From: Mytilus trossulus
Lineage: Eukaryota; Mollusca; Bivalvia; Mytilida; Mytilidae
DNA length: 64,000 nucleotides
Assembly: GCF_036588685.1 (NCBI RefSeq)
Contig: NC_086378.1
Span: forward strand, 24,467,578-24,531,577
Direction: 5' to 3'
Shown here in pieces: positions 40,301-51,525 of the stretch. Made by a program: the position numbers and the translations under genes. Within the stretch, counting starts at the first letter, position 1. Every line of letters begins with the position of its first letter. The notes beneath the pieces are model-generated. The model was not told the DNA's origin, ran no database searches, and saw only the letters and a list, made by a program, of their open reading frames with translations.

Positions 40301-43300
40301 TGTAGTACACATACATGTACAAGTAGACCTATTTTCTACACTAAGTCTTACCAAAGGAGGTTAATGTTTGATCTGCTTTGACTGGCTCATTGCACAGTTC
40401 ACATTTTTCATATCCATTGCAGCTGTTTACAACATATTCACCATTAAGAGTCAATGGTTTGAAGTAGTGCATGGCTAGTAGGCACTTGACATTTTCTTCT
40501 TTAATTGTGCCTTCTGTTTCAATTAACTGTGCAAGACACTGTTGATTTTTATCTGAAAAGAAAACAAATAATTATGTAACTTTCTTCAAATCAGCTAATA
40601 CATGTAATACATGCACATGTACATGTATGTGTTTAGTCCAATCATAAAAATTGTGAATTGACATTCTCTGATATTTTTTGTCTTTTTCTTACTGTAATAT
40701 TATGTCATGTTTAAACTAGAAGTCTGTTTTCAATAGAATAATTATCATTGCAACTTTTCAGGGGGTTCTTCTCAAACTCTAAATTGTAACTACAGCATTT
40801 ATAAAACTTATCTTTTTTGGGCCCTTTATAGCTTGCTGTTTGGTGCAAGCCAAGGCTCCGTGTTGAAGGTCGTACCTTGACCTATAATGGTTTACTTTAT
40901 AAATTGTTATTTGGATGGAGGGTTGTCTCATTGGCACTCATGCCACATCTTCCTATATCTATATGTATTACAAAAGAATGTGCTGATACACAGCAACTTG
41001 AAGCACAGCAAATAAAAAAGGCTAGGAAACTGCAATTCTACAACAGATTTAGGTCAAACTGCCATTATGGTTAAATCAATTTAAGAATACAAAAATTAAC
41101 TAGAGGCTCTAAAGAGCCTGTGTTGCTCACCTTGGTCTATGTGGATATTAAACATAGGAAGCAGATGGATTCATGACAAAATTATGTTTTTGGTGATGGT
41201 GATATGTTTGTACATCTTACTTTACTGAACATTCTTGCTGCTTACAATTATCACTATCTATAATAAACTTGGTCCAGAAGTTTCTATGGAAAATGTAACC
41301 GGTAGGAGTTTTATGAAAATTGTTAAAAATTTACTGTAAAGGACAATAACTCCTTAGGGGGTCAATTGACCATTTTGGTCATGTTGACTTATTTGTAAAT
41401 CTTACTATGCTGAACTTTTTTGCTGTTTACAGATTAACTCTATCTATAATAATATTCAAGATAATAACCAAAAACAACAAAATTTTCTAAAAATTACCAA
41501 TTCAGGGACAGCAACCCAATAACAGGTTCTCTGATTCATCTGAAAATTTCAGGGCAGATAGATCTTGAACTAATGACCAATTTAACACCATGTCAGATTT
41601 GCTCTAAATGCTTTGGTTTTTGAGTTATAAGCTAAAAACTGCGTTTTACCCCTATGTTCTATTTTTAGCCATGGCGGCCATCTTGGTTGGTTTGGCGGGT
41701 CAAGCCACACATTTTTCAAACTAGATACCCCAAAGATGATTGTGGCCAAGTTTGGATTAAGTTGGCCCAACAGTTTCAGATGAGAAGATTTTTGTAAAAG
41801 ATCTATAAAATTTACGAAAAATGGTTAAAAATTGACTTTAAAGGGCAATTACTTCTAAAGGGGTCAACTGCCCATTTTGGTCCTATTGACTTATTTGTAA
41901 ATCTTACTTTGCTGAACATTATTGCAGTTTACAGTTTCTCTCTATCTATAACTAGAGGCTCTCAAGAGCCTGTGTCGCTCACCTGTTAATGTGTTTACTG
42001 ATGTCGGCCATCTTCGTTGGTAGGAGGGGTCATTAGACACTTTTTTTAAAAATAGATACCCTAGTATTATGATTGTGGCCAAGTTTGGTTAAATTTGGCC
42101 AAGTAGTTTTAGTTTTCAAGTTACAAAAATGACAAAAAGTTCTTAAATATTGACTATAAAGGGCAATAACTCCTTATGGGGTCCTCTAACAATTTTGATC
42201 ATGCTGACTTATTTGTAGATCTTACTTTGCTAAACATTATTGCTGTTTACAGTTAATCTCTATCTATAATAGTATTCAAGATAATAACCAAAAACTGCAA
42301 AATTTCCTTAAAATCACCAATTTTAGGACAGCAACCCAACAACAGGTTGTCCGATTCAACTGAAAATTTGTGAGGGGATATATCTTATTCTGATGGACAT
42401 TAAAATCTTGAAAGATTTGCACTAAATGTCTTAGTTTCAAAGATATAAAGCAAAAACTGCATTTTACCACTATGTTCTAATTTTAGTCATGTCAACCATT
42501 TTGTTTGGAAGGCTGAGTCATCGGACACATTTTTTAAACTATAAACCACAATGATAATTGTGGACAAGTTTGGTAAAATTTGGCAAAGCTGTTTTAGAGA
42601 AGAAGATTTTTAGAAAAGTTACAAAAAATGACGAAAAGTTGATAAAAATTGACTATAAAGGGCAATAACTCCTTAAGGAGTCGACTGACATTTTTGATCA
42701 TGTTGACTTATTTGTAGGTCTTACTTTGCTGAACATTATTGCTGTTTACAGTTTATCTCTATCTATAATAGTATTCAAGATAATAACCAAAAACTGCAAA
42801 ATTTCCTTAAAATAACCATTTCAGGGGCAGCAACCCAACAACAGGTTGTCTGATTCTTCTGAAAATTTCAGGGCAGTTAGATCTTGACCTGATCAACAAT
42901 TTGACCCTATGTCAGATTTGCTCTAAATGCTTTGGTTTTTGAGTTATAAGCCAAAAACTGCATTTTACCCCTTTGTTATATTTTTAGCCATGGCGGCCAT
43001 CTTAGTTGGTTTGACAGGTCACGCCACACATTTTTTAAACTAGATACCCCAAGGATGATTGTGGCCAAGTTTGGTAGAATTTGGTCCAGTAGTTTCAGAG
43101 GAGAAGATTTTTGTAAAAGTTTACGGACGACGGACGCCAAGTGATGAGAAAAGCTCACTTGACCTTTCAGGTCAGGTGAGCTAATAATATTCAAGATAAT
43201 AACCAAAAACAGCAAAATTTCCCTAAAATTACCAATTCAGGAGCAGCAACCCAACAACTGGTTGTCTGATTCATCTGAAAATTTCAGGGCAGATAGATCT

Positions 43301-46300
43301 TGACCTGATAAACAATTTTACCCCATGTCAGATTTGCTCTAAATGCTTTGGTTTTTAAGTTATAAGCCAAAAACTGCATTTTACCCCTATGTTCTATTTT
43401 TAGCAATGGCGGCCATCTTGTTTTGTTTGGCGGGTCATGCCACACATTTTTTAAACTAGATACCCCAATGATGATTGTGGCCAAGTGTGGTTTCATTTGG
43501 CCCAGTAGTTTCAGAGGAGAAGATTTTTCTAAAAGTTAACGACCACGGACGACGACAACGACGGACGACGACAGACGCCGGACGCCAAGTGATGAGAAAA
43601 GCTCACTTGGCCCTTCGGGCCAGGTGAGCTAAAAAGGAGAAGGTATAATTGATTTATAAATGTGGATATAATATTGTGATTGACACTATATATATTTGTA
43701 TTTAGTTCAAAATTATAGCCTATAATTAGTATTTGGTTCATGACGATAGGATTTTTATATACAGCCCATAACAGAGAAGTGATCGAATTCGCGTTTCTTT
43801 ACCGTCAGAATAAGTTACGTTATCGACAAACTTATTTAAGAAGTGAAATAATTTAATTTTCCTCATCGACGAAATATTTCATGTCCAACGTGTAAGTTTT
43901 CATTGTTTAAGTCGAAGTTTTTTCAACACAGTAAAACATTTTTTACAATCAACCTCTGTCATTGGCATTTTCATTTTAACGGTAAAGGATCAAATACGGG
44001 ATCTCCGAAATTTCTATCATTTGTTATGAGGATATCATTATTGAATCGAACATATGTCTTTGTTCATGACACATATTATGAAATACAAAGGAGTTGAAAT
44101 GATATAATACTTTCGAACTGACAGAAACAAAAATACATAATCTAGAATGTGTGTTCTGTCATAAACAATGGCTTTTTGTGCGAATCGACGATATCATGTT
44201 ACATGTACTGATCTTAGCTGTAGAAACAGTTGGTGCGGCCTCGATAAAATCTTTATCAATTTAATATAAGTGATAAATATTCATGACTAGAATGATAATA
44301 AAATTGAGAATGGAAATGGGGAATGTATCAAAGAGACAACAACCCGACCATAGAAAAAAATCACATCCACTGTTTATACTGTAAATATGAACTCGTCGGT
44401 TAGTGCAATGAAGACACTTTTAAAGATTGAGATTGTTGGTTTATTCTTTACACCTTCGAAGTATCAAAATAATTTCAGTGTTTATTTTATGTTAAATTTA
44501 TTTTCAAATCTCTTCTGTTTAAAATTGTCGAAACTTTCGTTTAAGATTTCTATAGTAAACTATCTAAATGTATTCTATAGTTAGGACCATTTTATAATAA
44601 ATACCCTTTTGTACAAGAATACTTTCTTTATAGAAGTCTAGATCTGCTGGTTATAGATTTTTTTTATAACTTTCATTATTGTGACGACGCGCTATGAAAT
44701 TCAGATTAATTTATAAATGAAGTTGTATATAAATTTTTGTCATAAACACAAATCTTTTGATCAGTTCGACGAGTGGGTCAATGTTACAGTAGTCTGTTTA
44801 CTGTAAGTTACTTAGCTTGGCCCGATTCATCTGTCATTTATAAAAACTAATTCACCACTTTCTGAGACATTCATTTTTATTTCACCATCAGACATGGAGC
44901 TACATTTGTAACTAAAGAAAAATTCTCAAATTAAAGAAATTTTGAGATTTTTTTATTTAAAAAAAAATGGTGTTTTTTTTTTTAAAGAAAATCAACATTC
45001 AAAATTTAGAACTTCATGAACATGTACAGGAAGCTGAATTATTGCACATCTATGTACTACTTAAAATTGTACTTCGATCTGTTGCGTCCTTAAAATGTTC
45101 TGACCGTCCTAAGATTTAATGTATGGATATGTTTCACTAAATTAAATTCAAATCCGAATTGAATGTTTATGACACACAAAAAGAGAAACCAGAATCTCTT
45201 GATGCCCAAATGTATGTACATGTTGGGGCGATTTAGAGCTTTTCAGAAGGAGTAAGATTCCACCCTTGTTGAAAGCCTTGTTGAGACCTCTAGATTTTTA
45301 AAATCCCTCCGTTTTTCTCATGGACGGAGTGTGGTCTCTTCGTAAATTACCCCATATCTTTTCATTTTCCTATTTACCTAAGGTTCCATGTGAAAATTTC
45401 TATTGGATCATATCTGTTATACTGAATGTACAAAACAGTCTCAAGAAAAGGTGAAATTTCTTTTTCAAACCCGAACTAGAAATCCATTTTTTTCTAATAG
45501 AGCACCTTACATTATCGTCAATGAGTTCAGGCATGTGAAAAATCATATAATCATACAAAAGAAAGAAACCCTGAACAGGCTTTCAGCAATAATTGTTACC
45601 TACATTGTATTTAATATTAAGTAAATATCAACTTGTACATTTATTTGATAAAGTACAGATATTTTCTGTTCTGCCTTTGAAGAAATGACTATGTTCGCCC
45701 AATCGAAATGGTGCATGGACATATTTTGTTTCATATTATTAGAATTATTTTTAATATTATCGGTATTAAACTTGATTATTGACACATGAAAGTTTGTCAG
45801 CATTGTCAATCTTTTTAATGTTAAAGTATCAATAGTTCGGTCACTACTCAATTAAGTTTGTCGATAACGTAGCTAATTTTGACGGTAAAGAAACATCAAT
45901 TGGATCACTTCTCTGTTACGGGCTGCACCTTTATCTGTGGGTCCTAAAATAAGCCAACAGCTTCTATGACCCATCTTGGAATCGTTTCGCAAATTCTCAT
46001 CTCATTATAATTAGTCCGCAATTACTCTGACATCCAACAGCTGTTTTGCATGACAAGCTTGGGCATGGGACGACAGAGTTCGTCCCATATCAAAAATTGG
46101 ATATTTGCCCACCCAAAATAGATGCGCTGCTTTGTTGCCTTTGGTGCCGACTGACGGCCTTGAAATTATATAAAACAGGCAACAATCTGTTCATTTTTCA
46201 TTTATCTCTTCATTAATGTATGTTTCACCTTCCTGCCAACCTTTATTTTTCCATATTTCAACAGTTTTCACAGAGACCCATTGATTTCGGCATTTTGACT

Positions 46301-48769
46301 TTCACTTTCAAATGGACGTCAAGTTACGTCAGAGTTCGTGGTCTTCAGACTCAAAATATTATGCAAATATTTAATTTTTTTCACCTCAGGCTCCTTTCCA
46401 AGAAAACAATGTTTAACATTAAAATGAAAATGAAAGGCAAAATGCCGAAATCGATAGGTCACTGAAAAAACTGTCTAATTATGAGAAAATAAAGGTTGGC
46501 AGGTAGGTGAAACTTACATATATGAAGAGATAAATGAAATATGAACAGATTGATGCCCGATTTATATAATTCAAAGGCTGTCAGTCGGCACCAGAAGCAA
46601 CGCATCTATTTTGGGTGGGCAAAATCCACTTTTTGATATGGGACGAGCTCTGACGTCTCAGGGCCCCAGCTTGCCTGGCAAAACAGCCATTGGACATCAG
46701 AGAAATATTGGACTAATAATAATATTTATTTATATAATATTATACTTACATTACTTATCAAAATTAAAACTTATTAATTAGGTGTGCACAGCTGAACTGT
46801 TGAACACTCAGTGCATTCATTAAGACCCGGTACCCAACATTTACCCGCCTATGGAAGCGTCTGGTACCGGCAGAAAAAATACCATAAAAATAAGGTGTAA
46901 AATTCTTTTGAAATCGTTCAAATCTAATTTCTTTCTTTCCTAAAGTGATAATCTCTGTGTACACCTTCATATTACAGACTTTTCCCTATTTTTTAAAGTA
47001 AAAAATAGGGAAAAGTCTGTAATATGAAGGACCCACTGGGTTTGGTTCCCCCTAAAATCTGAAAGGTACCACCAGTCTAAAAAAATAATGAAACCCCTGA
47101 CACTTCACACATATATATATGAATTTATACTGGTTTCAATTTTAATGTTCCTTCTAACATGTTGAACCCGCCACATTATATATGTATGTGCCTGTCCCAA
47201 GTCAGGAGACCGTGATTCAGTGGTTGTCGTTTGTTCATGTTACATTTTTTTTTTTAATTTTTGGTAAATAAATAAGACGGTTAATTTTCTTGTTTGAATT
47301 GTTTTACATTGCCATTTCAATAGCTGACTGCCGTATGGGCTTCGGTCATTGTTGAATGTAGTATGGTGACCTATAGTTGTTAATGTCTAGATGTCATATT
47401 GGTCTCTTGTGGAGAGTTGTCTCATTAGCATACCACAACGTCTTTTTTTGTATTATGTATTTTCCGGACCATATGAGTATTTAGACCTCATGGCCATATG
47501 CGTATGGTGCGACCTTACGCGTATGGTCCGACCGTATGCGTATGGTATGACCATATGAGTATAATACTCGTTTGGTTATTAATGGGCCGGACCATATGAG
47601 TATTTGGACCATATAGGTATTTTTTTCAAATTACATAAAAATCGTTTCAATAATACAAAAACTTTATCTAAAAAAATAATGACTGTTAAATGACAAAGTA
47701 TTAATTTTATAATTCAAAGACTACGTAAAGATTACATATTGATGCCATAATTAGTTTTCATCCCTAATTACATTCATGCATGTAGGCTTGGGGTGACATT
47801 TACTTCCACACTGTATCATAGTTTTTTGCATTATTGCAAGTCTAGGTTGTACACAATCCTTTTCATTTACACCTTTTGTTTCCAAGTGAAAATCTAGCCT
47901 TTTTGAAGCTGCGTACAGTGATGTGTCTACGGTATTTTTTAAGAAGCTCTAGATCTCAAATAACGTAAAATGATTGCAATACACCATATTCATAAGACAC
48001 CTTAAATAAACTATGTTACTTTCCAGTGACTTCTTGAGAAATTTTTGGATTTTTTTTGTTTAAGTCGACATATATTGCAATTCACTCATAATAACAAATT
48101 GGTAATGACAATTGGTAGTGACCATCGGTATAAATGTGTTTATTATAGTTTTGACAAGTAAGTAAAATAAAATTAACTATGTGAAACTTCTAATTTTTAT
48201 TTAGCTAATATTTTTATTATAATATAATCATGATAATAATAAAATGACCTATATGATAGCGTCTTTTTAATGAAAGGTCATACCATATGCAAAGTTTATA
48301 AGTATTCAAAGTAAAATGTAACCGAGTGTTAATTACCCTGAACATACGCGTACGGTCAGACCATATGAGTATATACCCATGTGGTCATGACCATACGCGT
48401 ATGGTCCAAATACTCATATGGTCCAAATACTCATATGGTCCGGAACATGTACATAATATATATACTCACTGGCTTCGATGAAGCACTTGAACAATTTTTT
48501 CTCCTCTGTTGTATATATGCTCTCTGGAATCATCAATTTGCGGGCAAGATCCAAGTAAAAACTTCTAAGCCACACATGTACAGGAAATGTTTTTCCTTTC
48601 ACATATTCGATTGTTGAGTCGCTGAAAGACCATGGCCCAGTGCCGTTGCAATTCCGTAAAACAAGGTGATCAAACTCTTGTTTTTCATAATCGTAGACAA
48701 ATTTGCGAATACCTTTAGTAAATTCTTCCTTAAATTGATGAATCAAGTCCATCGCATCGTTAGAATTGT
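37368..48769 (-). CDS. Unrecognised multi-exon gene (three 3' exons, 380 residues visible)
   Basis: Minus-strand exons are 48470-48769, 40352-40552 and 37368-38011 (stop TGA at 37368-37370). Both internal junctions have consensus sites (A|GTGAGT ... TTTTCAG|AT; G|GTAAGA ... TTTCAAG|GC) and both introns are phase 1, so the frame stays open throughout. The 5' boundary (CTTACCAG|AC) is less certain and the N terminus is missing. An AATAAA hexamer lies 18 bp after the stop (37345-37350). The product has conserved-looking segments: FPVHVWLRSFYLDLARKL, a cysteine cluster CNGYEKCELC, LVWHGQADIVV then VVQIE, an acidic loop EDEEEEGVED, and QAIAQAIVNAF. The GxxD plus QIE pattern faintly recalls PD-(D/E)XK nuclease folds, but the usual lysine is absent. 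Coding is well supported; function is unknown. Introns are packed with repeats. Confidence 0.7.
38041..38625. repeat. Intronic minisatellite, 33-46-bp units
   Basis: About 14 units of AGCTTTATAAGCAGTGACAA or AGCTTCATAAGCAGTGACAA alternate with short TATATATGTGTAAAC spacers of variable length, immediately upstream (minus sense) of the last exon of the neighbouring gene. The open frames across it are repeat artefacts. Confidence 0.9.
38760..38905 (+). repeat. Family A copy
   Basis: AGAAGATGTGGTATAATTGC, GAGACAACTCTC, then TTCAGCCTTCAACAATGAGC. Confidence 0.65.
38906..40350. other. Intron sequence without recognised features
   Basis: AT-rich sequence within an intron of the minus-strand gene. 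No repeat structure or exon was noticed. Confidence 0.4.
40810..40965 (-). repeat. Family A copy
   Basis: Minus-oriented: GGGCCCTTTATAGCTTGCTG through GTTGTCTCATTGGCACTC to CCACATCTTCCTATATCTAT. Confidence 0.65.
41098..43635 (+). repeat. Family E block, nested copies, in an intron
   Basis: A first element starts at 41101 (GAGGCTCTAAAGAGCCT). A second start (GAGGCTCTCAAGAGCCT, 41953) interrupts it. Ends with hairpins occur at about 43153-43183 and 43593-43632. Confidence 0.85.
43762..45925. mobile_element. 2.16-kb non-autonomous TIR element
   Basis: Left 43762-43838 and right 45850-45925 are inverted copies at roughly 90% identity over about 76 bp (CAGCCCRTAACAGAGAAG, GTTTCTTTACCGTCA, TACGTTATCGACAAACTTA). 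No target duplication could be fixed and no transposase is visible; the interior is AT-rich and includes a family D fragment. Superfamily unknown. Confidence 0.7.
44300..44365 (+). repeat. Family D fragment
   Basis: AAATTGAGAATGGAAATGGG followed by AAGAGACAACAACCCGACCA, inside the 2.16-kb TIR element. Confidence 0.6.
46014..46713. mobile_element. 700-bp fold-back element flanked by TA
   Basis: Two arms of about 250-300 bp are inverted copies (GTCC start; CTGACATCC; CCCACCCAAAATAGATGCG; GGTGCCGACTGAC; TTTCATTTATCTCTTCAT), with a centre of about 110 bp. TA dinucleotides flank both ends (46012-46013 and 46714-46715). Its outermost part matches the 76-bp element at 18570. No transposase. Confidence 0.7.
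46964..47030. repeat. Perfect inverted repeat, 32-bp arms, 3-bp loop
   Basis: Arms 46964-46995 and 46999-47030 (starting CCTTCATATTACAGAC) are exactly complementary around AAG. No flanking duplication was seen. Confidence 0.9.
47165..47455 (-). repeat. Family A copy
   Basis: Minus-oriented: GATTCAGTGGTTGTCGTTTG through GAATTGTTTTACATTG to GAGAGTTGTCTCATTAGCAT. Confidence 0.65.
47464..48443. mobile_element. 980-bp element with palindromic-motif clusters at both ends
   Basis: Ends are CCGGACCATATGAGTATTT and its inverse. Both ends hold clusters of ACCATACGCGTATGGT-like palindromes (a perfect one at 48390-48405) and GACCATATGAGTAT motifs, about 120-150 bp per side. The interior is AT-rich and non-coding. 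It ends 24 bp short of the splice donor of an exon of the unrecognised gene. No target duplication was found. Confidence 0.6.
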
Positions 48770-49597
48770 CTGGTAAGCAGTTTAGATATTTCCCGCCATG
48801 TGTCAAGAAATGGGTCGACGACAACTCGTCCCTACCCTATTATTACAAACTCGTGCTTCTGCCAACTCGTACCCAATATTTTCTAATCATGATATGCGCA
48901 TAAACATATATTTATATCTATATACAGTATTTAACAAAATTAAGTTAACTTGTAAATGCCAAAGAAAAAATATATATATTTGACAATTTGTGCATTTGTA
49001 ATACAAAAAAAAAAAAACTTTTAAAAGATAAACATTGTTTGCAAAATTTTACAAACGCGTTTTTGAACGGTGCATAAGGGACTTATCATTATTTATCTGG
49101 GAGGGGGGTGCTGGTCAAAATACAGGGGGGGGGGTCAAGTTTTTTTTCTGTGTGTTGAAAAGGGGGGTTCAATTTTTTTTATAAATTGAAAGTGGGGGGA
49201 TCAATATCTTTTACACATGGAAATAAGTATTTCACATACTTCAAGAAACAACATGTCAAAAAGCACATTGCAACAGTCAAATCGAATTATATTTTTAGCA
49301 CCATTCATAGACATTTAAGTAAGACATCACGAGGATTTGGTGATGTAGGTGCTTCATAATCCAAAGTGATTCAATCGTTATACATGCATTTCACTCACTT
49401 TGATCACTAAAATAACAAACATTACTGTCAAGTTTTGTTTTACTCAGCTTAATAGTTTGAGAGAAATTAAGTATAAATTAAAGCAAAATCTAAAGCGATT
49501 TGTGCATAATTTTGTCAAAAAATACAAAGCAGTGATGCCGCATCATGAAAGAATATAGTGTAGAGTTATAAATTCTCCAATAAATGATTAAATATTC
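48770..49597. other. Intergenic or intronic sequence, no gene
   Basis: AT-rich, with a G-run repeat at 49085-49215 (GGGGGGTCAA-type blocks separated by T/A-rich spacers) that recurs at about 51655-51780. Confidence 0.4.
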
Positions 49598-50843
49598 CAG
49601 TGGCGGATCCAGAAAAAAATTTGGGGGTGGTCCCAAATGAATATTGAATGGTATGAAAAAGGTTAAAAATACCTTCGACATTATGGAAGATCATGAATTT
49701 GGACAACACCATGCGATGCACATATTCCTAGGTAAAGGAATTTAAAGACATGTAAAACTGATTTTTATTTAAGACTCTATACAATATCTTGCAATCCGCT
49801 AAAATAACACAACATACAACTGTCATCCGAATAAGGCAAGCTATAAAAAAGGTTTAGCTCAAATGTTCCGAATCGGTAAAAATAGTTTTACGTAAAATTG
49901 TTCAAAATTTAACAAACTTAAGAGTCGTTTATCAGATCATTCAACATCATGCTTCGCGGGGTTTCCTTGCAAAGTTATCTATAATTTGTTTTATGTTTAG
50001 TTCCAAACTGTAGTGCACATGCAGCAACGCAAGTCCGTTTAAACGCGATTGTCCCATAGTTGTTCTCATGTAGGTTTTTAGATGTGATAACTCCCTGTTG
50101 GGTCGCTCACATTCGCAACTCGTCATCCCCATGGTAGCTATGATTTTTAAGATTACAGAAATGATTGGAAAGTCGGTTTTGCAACATTCTTTCAGAGCAC
50201 CAGCTACAGTTTCTGGTCTTGAAAGCATTGACTCGCAAGTCTTTTGCCACAAACGCAGTACGGAAAGCATTGTAGATGTACTCGGCAAATCAGTATGGTA
50301 AAAGTCTACAAAATGTTCAATGTTGCGCTTTGTACAAATGCCGGTACCAACTTCAGTGCTTGAATTGCTGTTGATGTAGGGGGGAAAAGGGGGGGGGGAC
50401 TCAAAGAGATAGATAAATAAATTTAATTTAATTCATTCACAATGATTGGGTTTTTTTTCAAAATGTACATAAATGAAATTTAAAACCGAGACTCCGTTAG
50501 TTGTAGAATGAAATTATATATGGAAATTTCACTTAAAAATACAAAACATAATTTGTATTTACCTTTCAAAATAAGAAGTCAACTTCTTCATATTGACGAG
50601 CTGATTTGACAATTTAATTACATGTATACAGGTGGAACGCACTGATCCGTATTCTATCATTGTGACACCTCCAGGTATCCAGGTAATCCATAACCAATTA
50701 GTGCGATGAAAGGATTAATCTTAAGTGTTAATTTGTTAATTAGCTAGTTTAATATTGAAAAAATAGACACTTAAAAAAAAATTGAGGTTCGTCATGGGGG
50801 TGGTCCGGTGCGCCGTGGGACCACCCCCTGGATCCGCCACTGT
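49598..50843 (-). mobile_element. 1,246-bp hAT-type deletion derivative with 5-bp target duplication
   Basis: Perfect 15-bp terminal inverted repeats CAGTGGCGGATCCAG (49598-49612 and 50829-50843) are flanked by TATTC on both sides (49593-49597 and 50844-50848). GGTGGTCC motifs recur inside both ends. It contains the 3' end of a transposase gene on minus. The 5-bp duplication agrees with the related MITE at 22031. Confidence 0.85.
49947..50366 (-). pseudogene. hAT transposase C-terminal fragment (dimerisation domain)
   Basis: A minus-strand frame of about 140 codons ends in a stop at 49947. It shows the hAT C-terminal signature: LRLWQKTCESM, then TSCECERPNRELSHLKTYMR, then SRLNGLALLHVHY, as in ZMYM1-like and other zinc-finger hAT proteins. 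It extends upstream of the first ATG to about 50366 (RNIEHFVDFYHTDLPSTS) and then meets a G/C homopolymer tract. The catalytic core and DNA-binding domain are absent, so it is a fragment inside a defective element. Confidence 0.8.
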
Positions 50844-50848
50844 ATTCA

Positions 50849-51344
50849 TCTTACAATCGGCATACAAACAGTTGAATATTGAATACAAAATGATTTTGAG
50901 ATGATGAACACCACTATAATGTAACGTTTTCAGTGTTTTCATTACAAGATCTCTCTGGGTCCATTTATACTTCCGCAAAATTTGTACTATATAAGGCTAA
51001 TAAATCAAAATTTCCAGGCTACATGTACTATCACACATTAATGAATGAAATGTGACAAAAAATGAATAACTTAATTGTTCAAGCTGAAAGCCTGAACTAT
51101 CTCCATATAAAAGTTTAGTGAATCAATTGACATTTCAATAAGGCCTTACACAAAACTTAAGTTTAAGCAGTGTTCAAGTGAAGGCCATATAACAGATTCC
51201 TCTAAGTAAATAATGTGTTGTTACTGTTCCAAAAAGTTATTTTTTAGAGTTACTTAGGATCAAGTTTTCTTTAAAAGCACAATACAGGAAATTAGATAAA
51301 AAGTCAGAAAAAAATACTTAAAGTCCTCAAAGCACTGCCTACTT
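50849..51344. other. No recognised gene
   Basis: AT-rich unique-looking sequence to the start of the family A copy. Nothing further was seen. Confidence 0.4.
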
Positions 51345-51525
51345 AATATAGAAATAGGCAGACGTGGTGTGAGTGCCAATTAGTCAACTCTCCATCCAAA
51401 TAACAATTTATAAGAGTAAACCATTATAGGTTAATGTACGGTCTTCAACACGGAGCATTGGCTCACATCGAACAAAAAGCTACAAAGGGCCCCAAAATAA
51501 CTAGTGTAAAACCATTGTAAACATG
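51345..51525 (+). repeat. Family A copy
   Basis: GACGTGGTGTGAGTGCCAAT, CAACTCTCCATCC, then GTCTTCAACACGGAGC; close in sequence to the copy at 428-720. Confidence 0.7.

Noticed and set aside
28888-43496. Recurrent 60-97-codon minus-strand frames with RANLT, AYNSKTKAF and IEHRGKMQFL motifs.
   Set aside because: They arise in every copy of the family E repeat, start and stop at different points and break freely, so they are repeat by-products.
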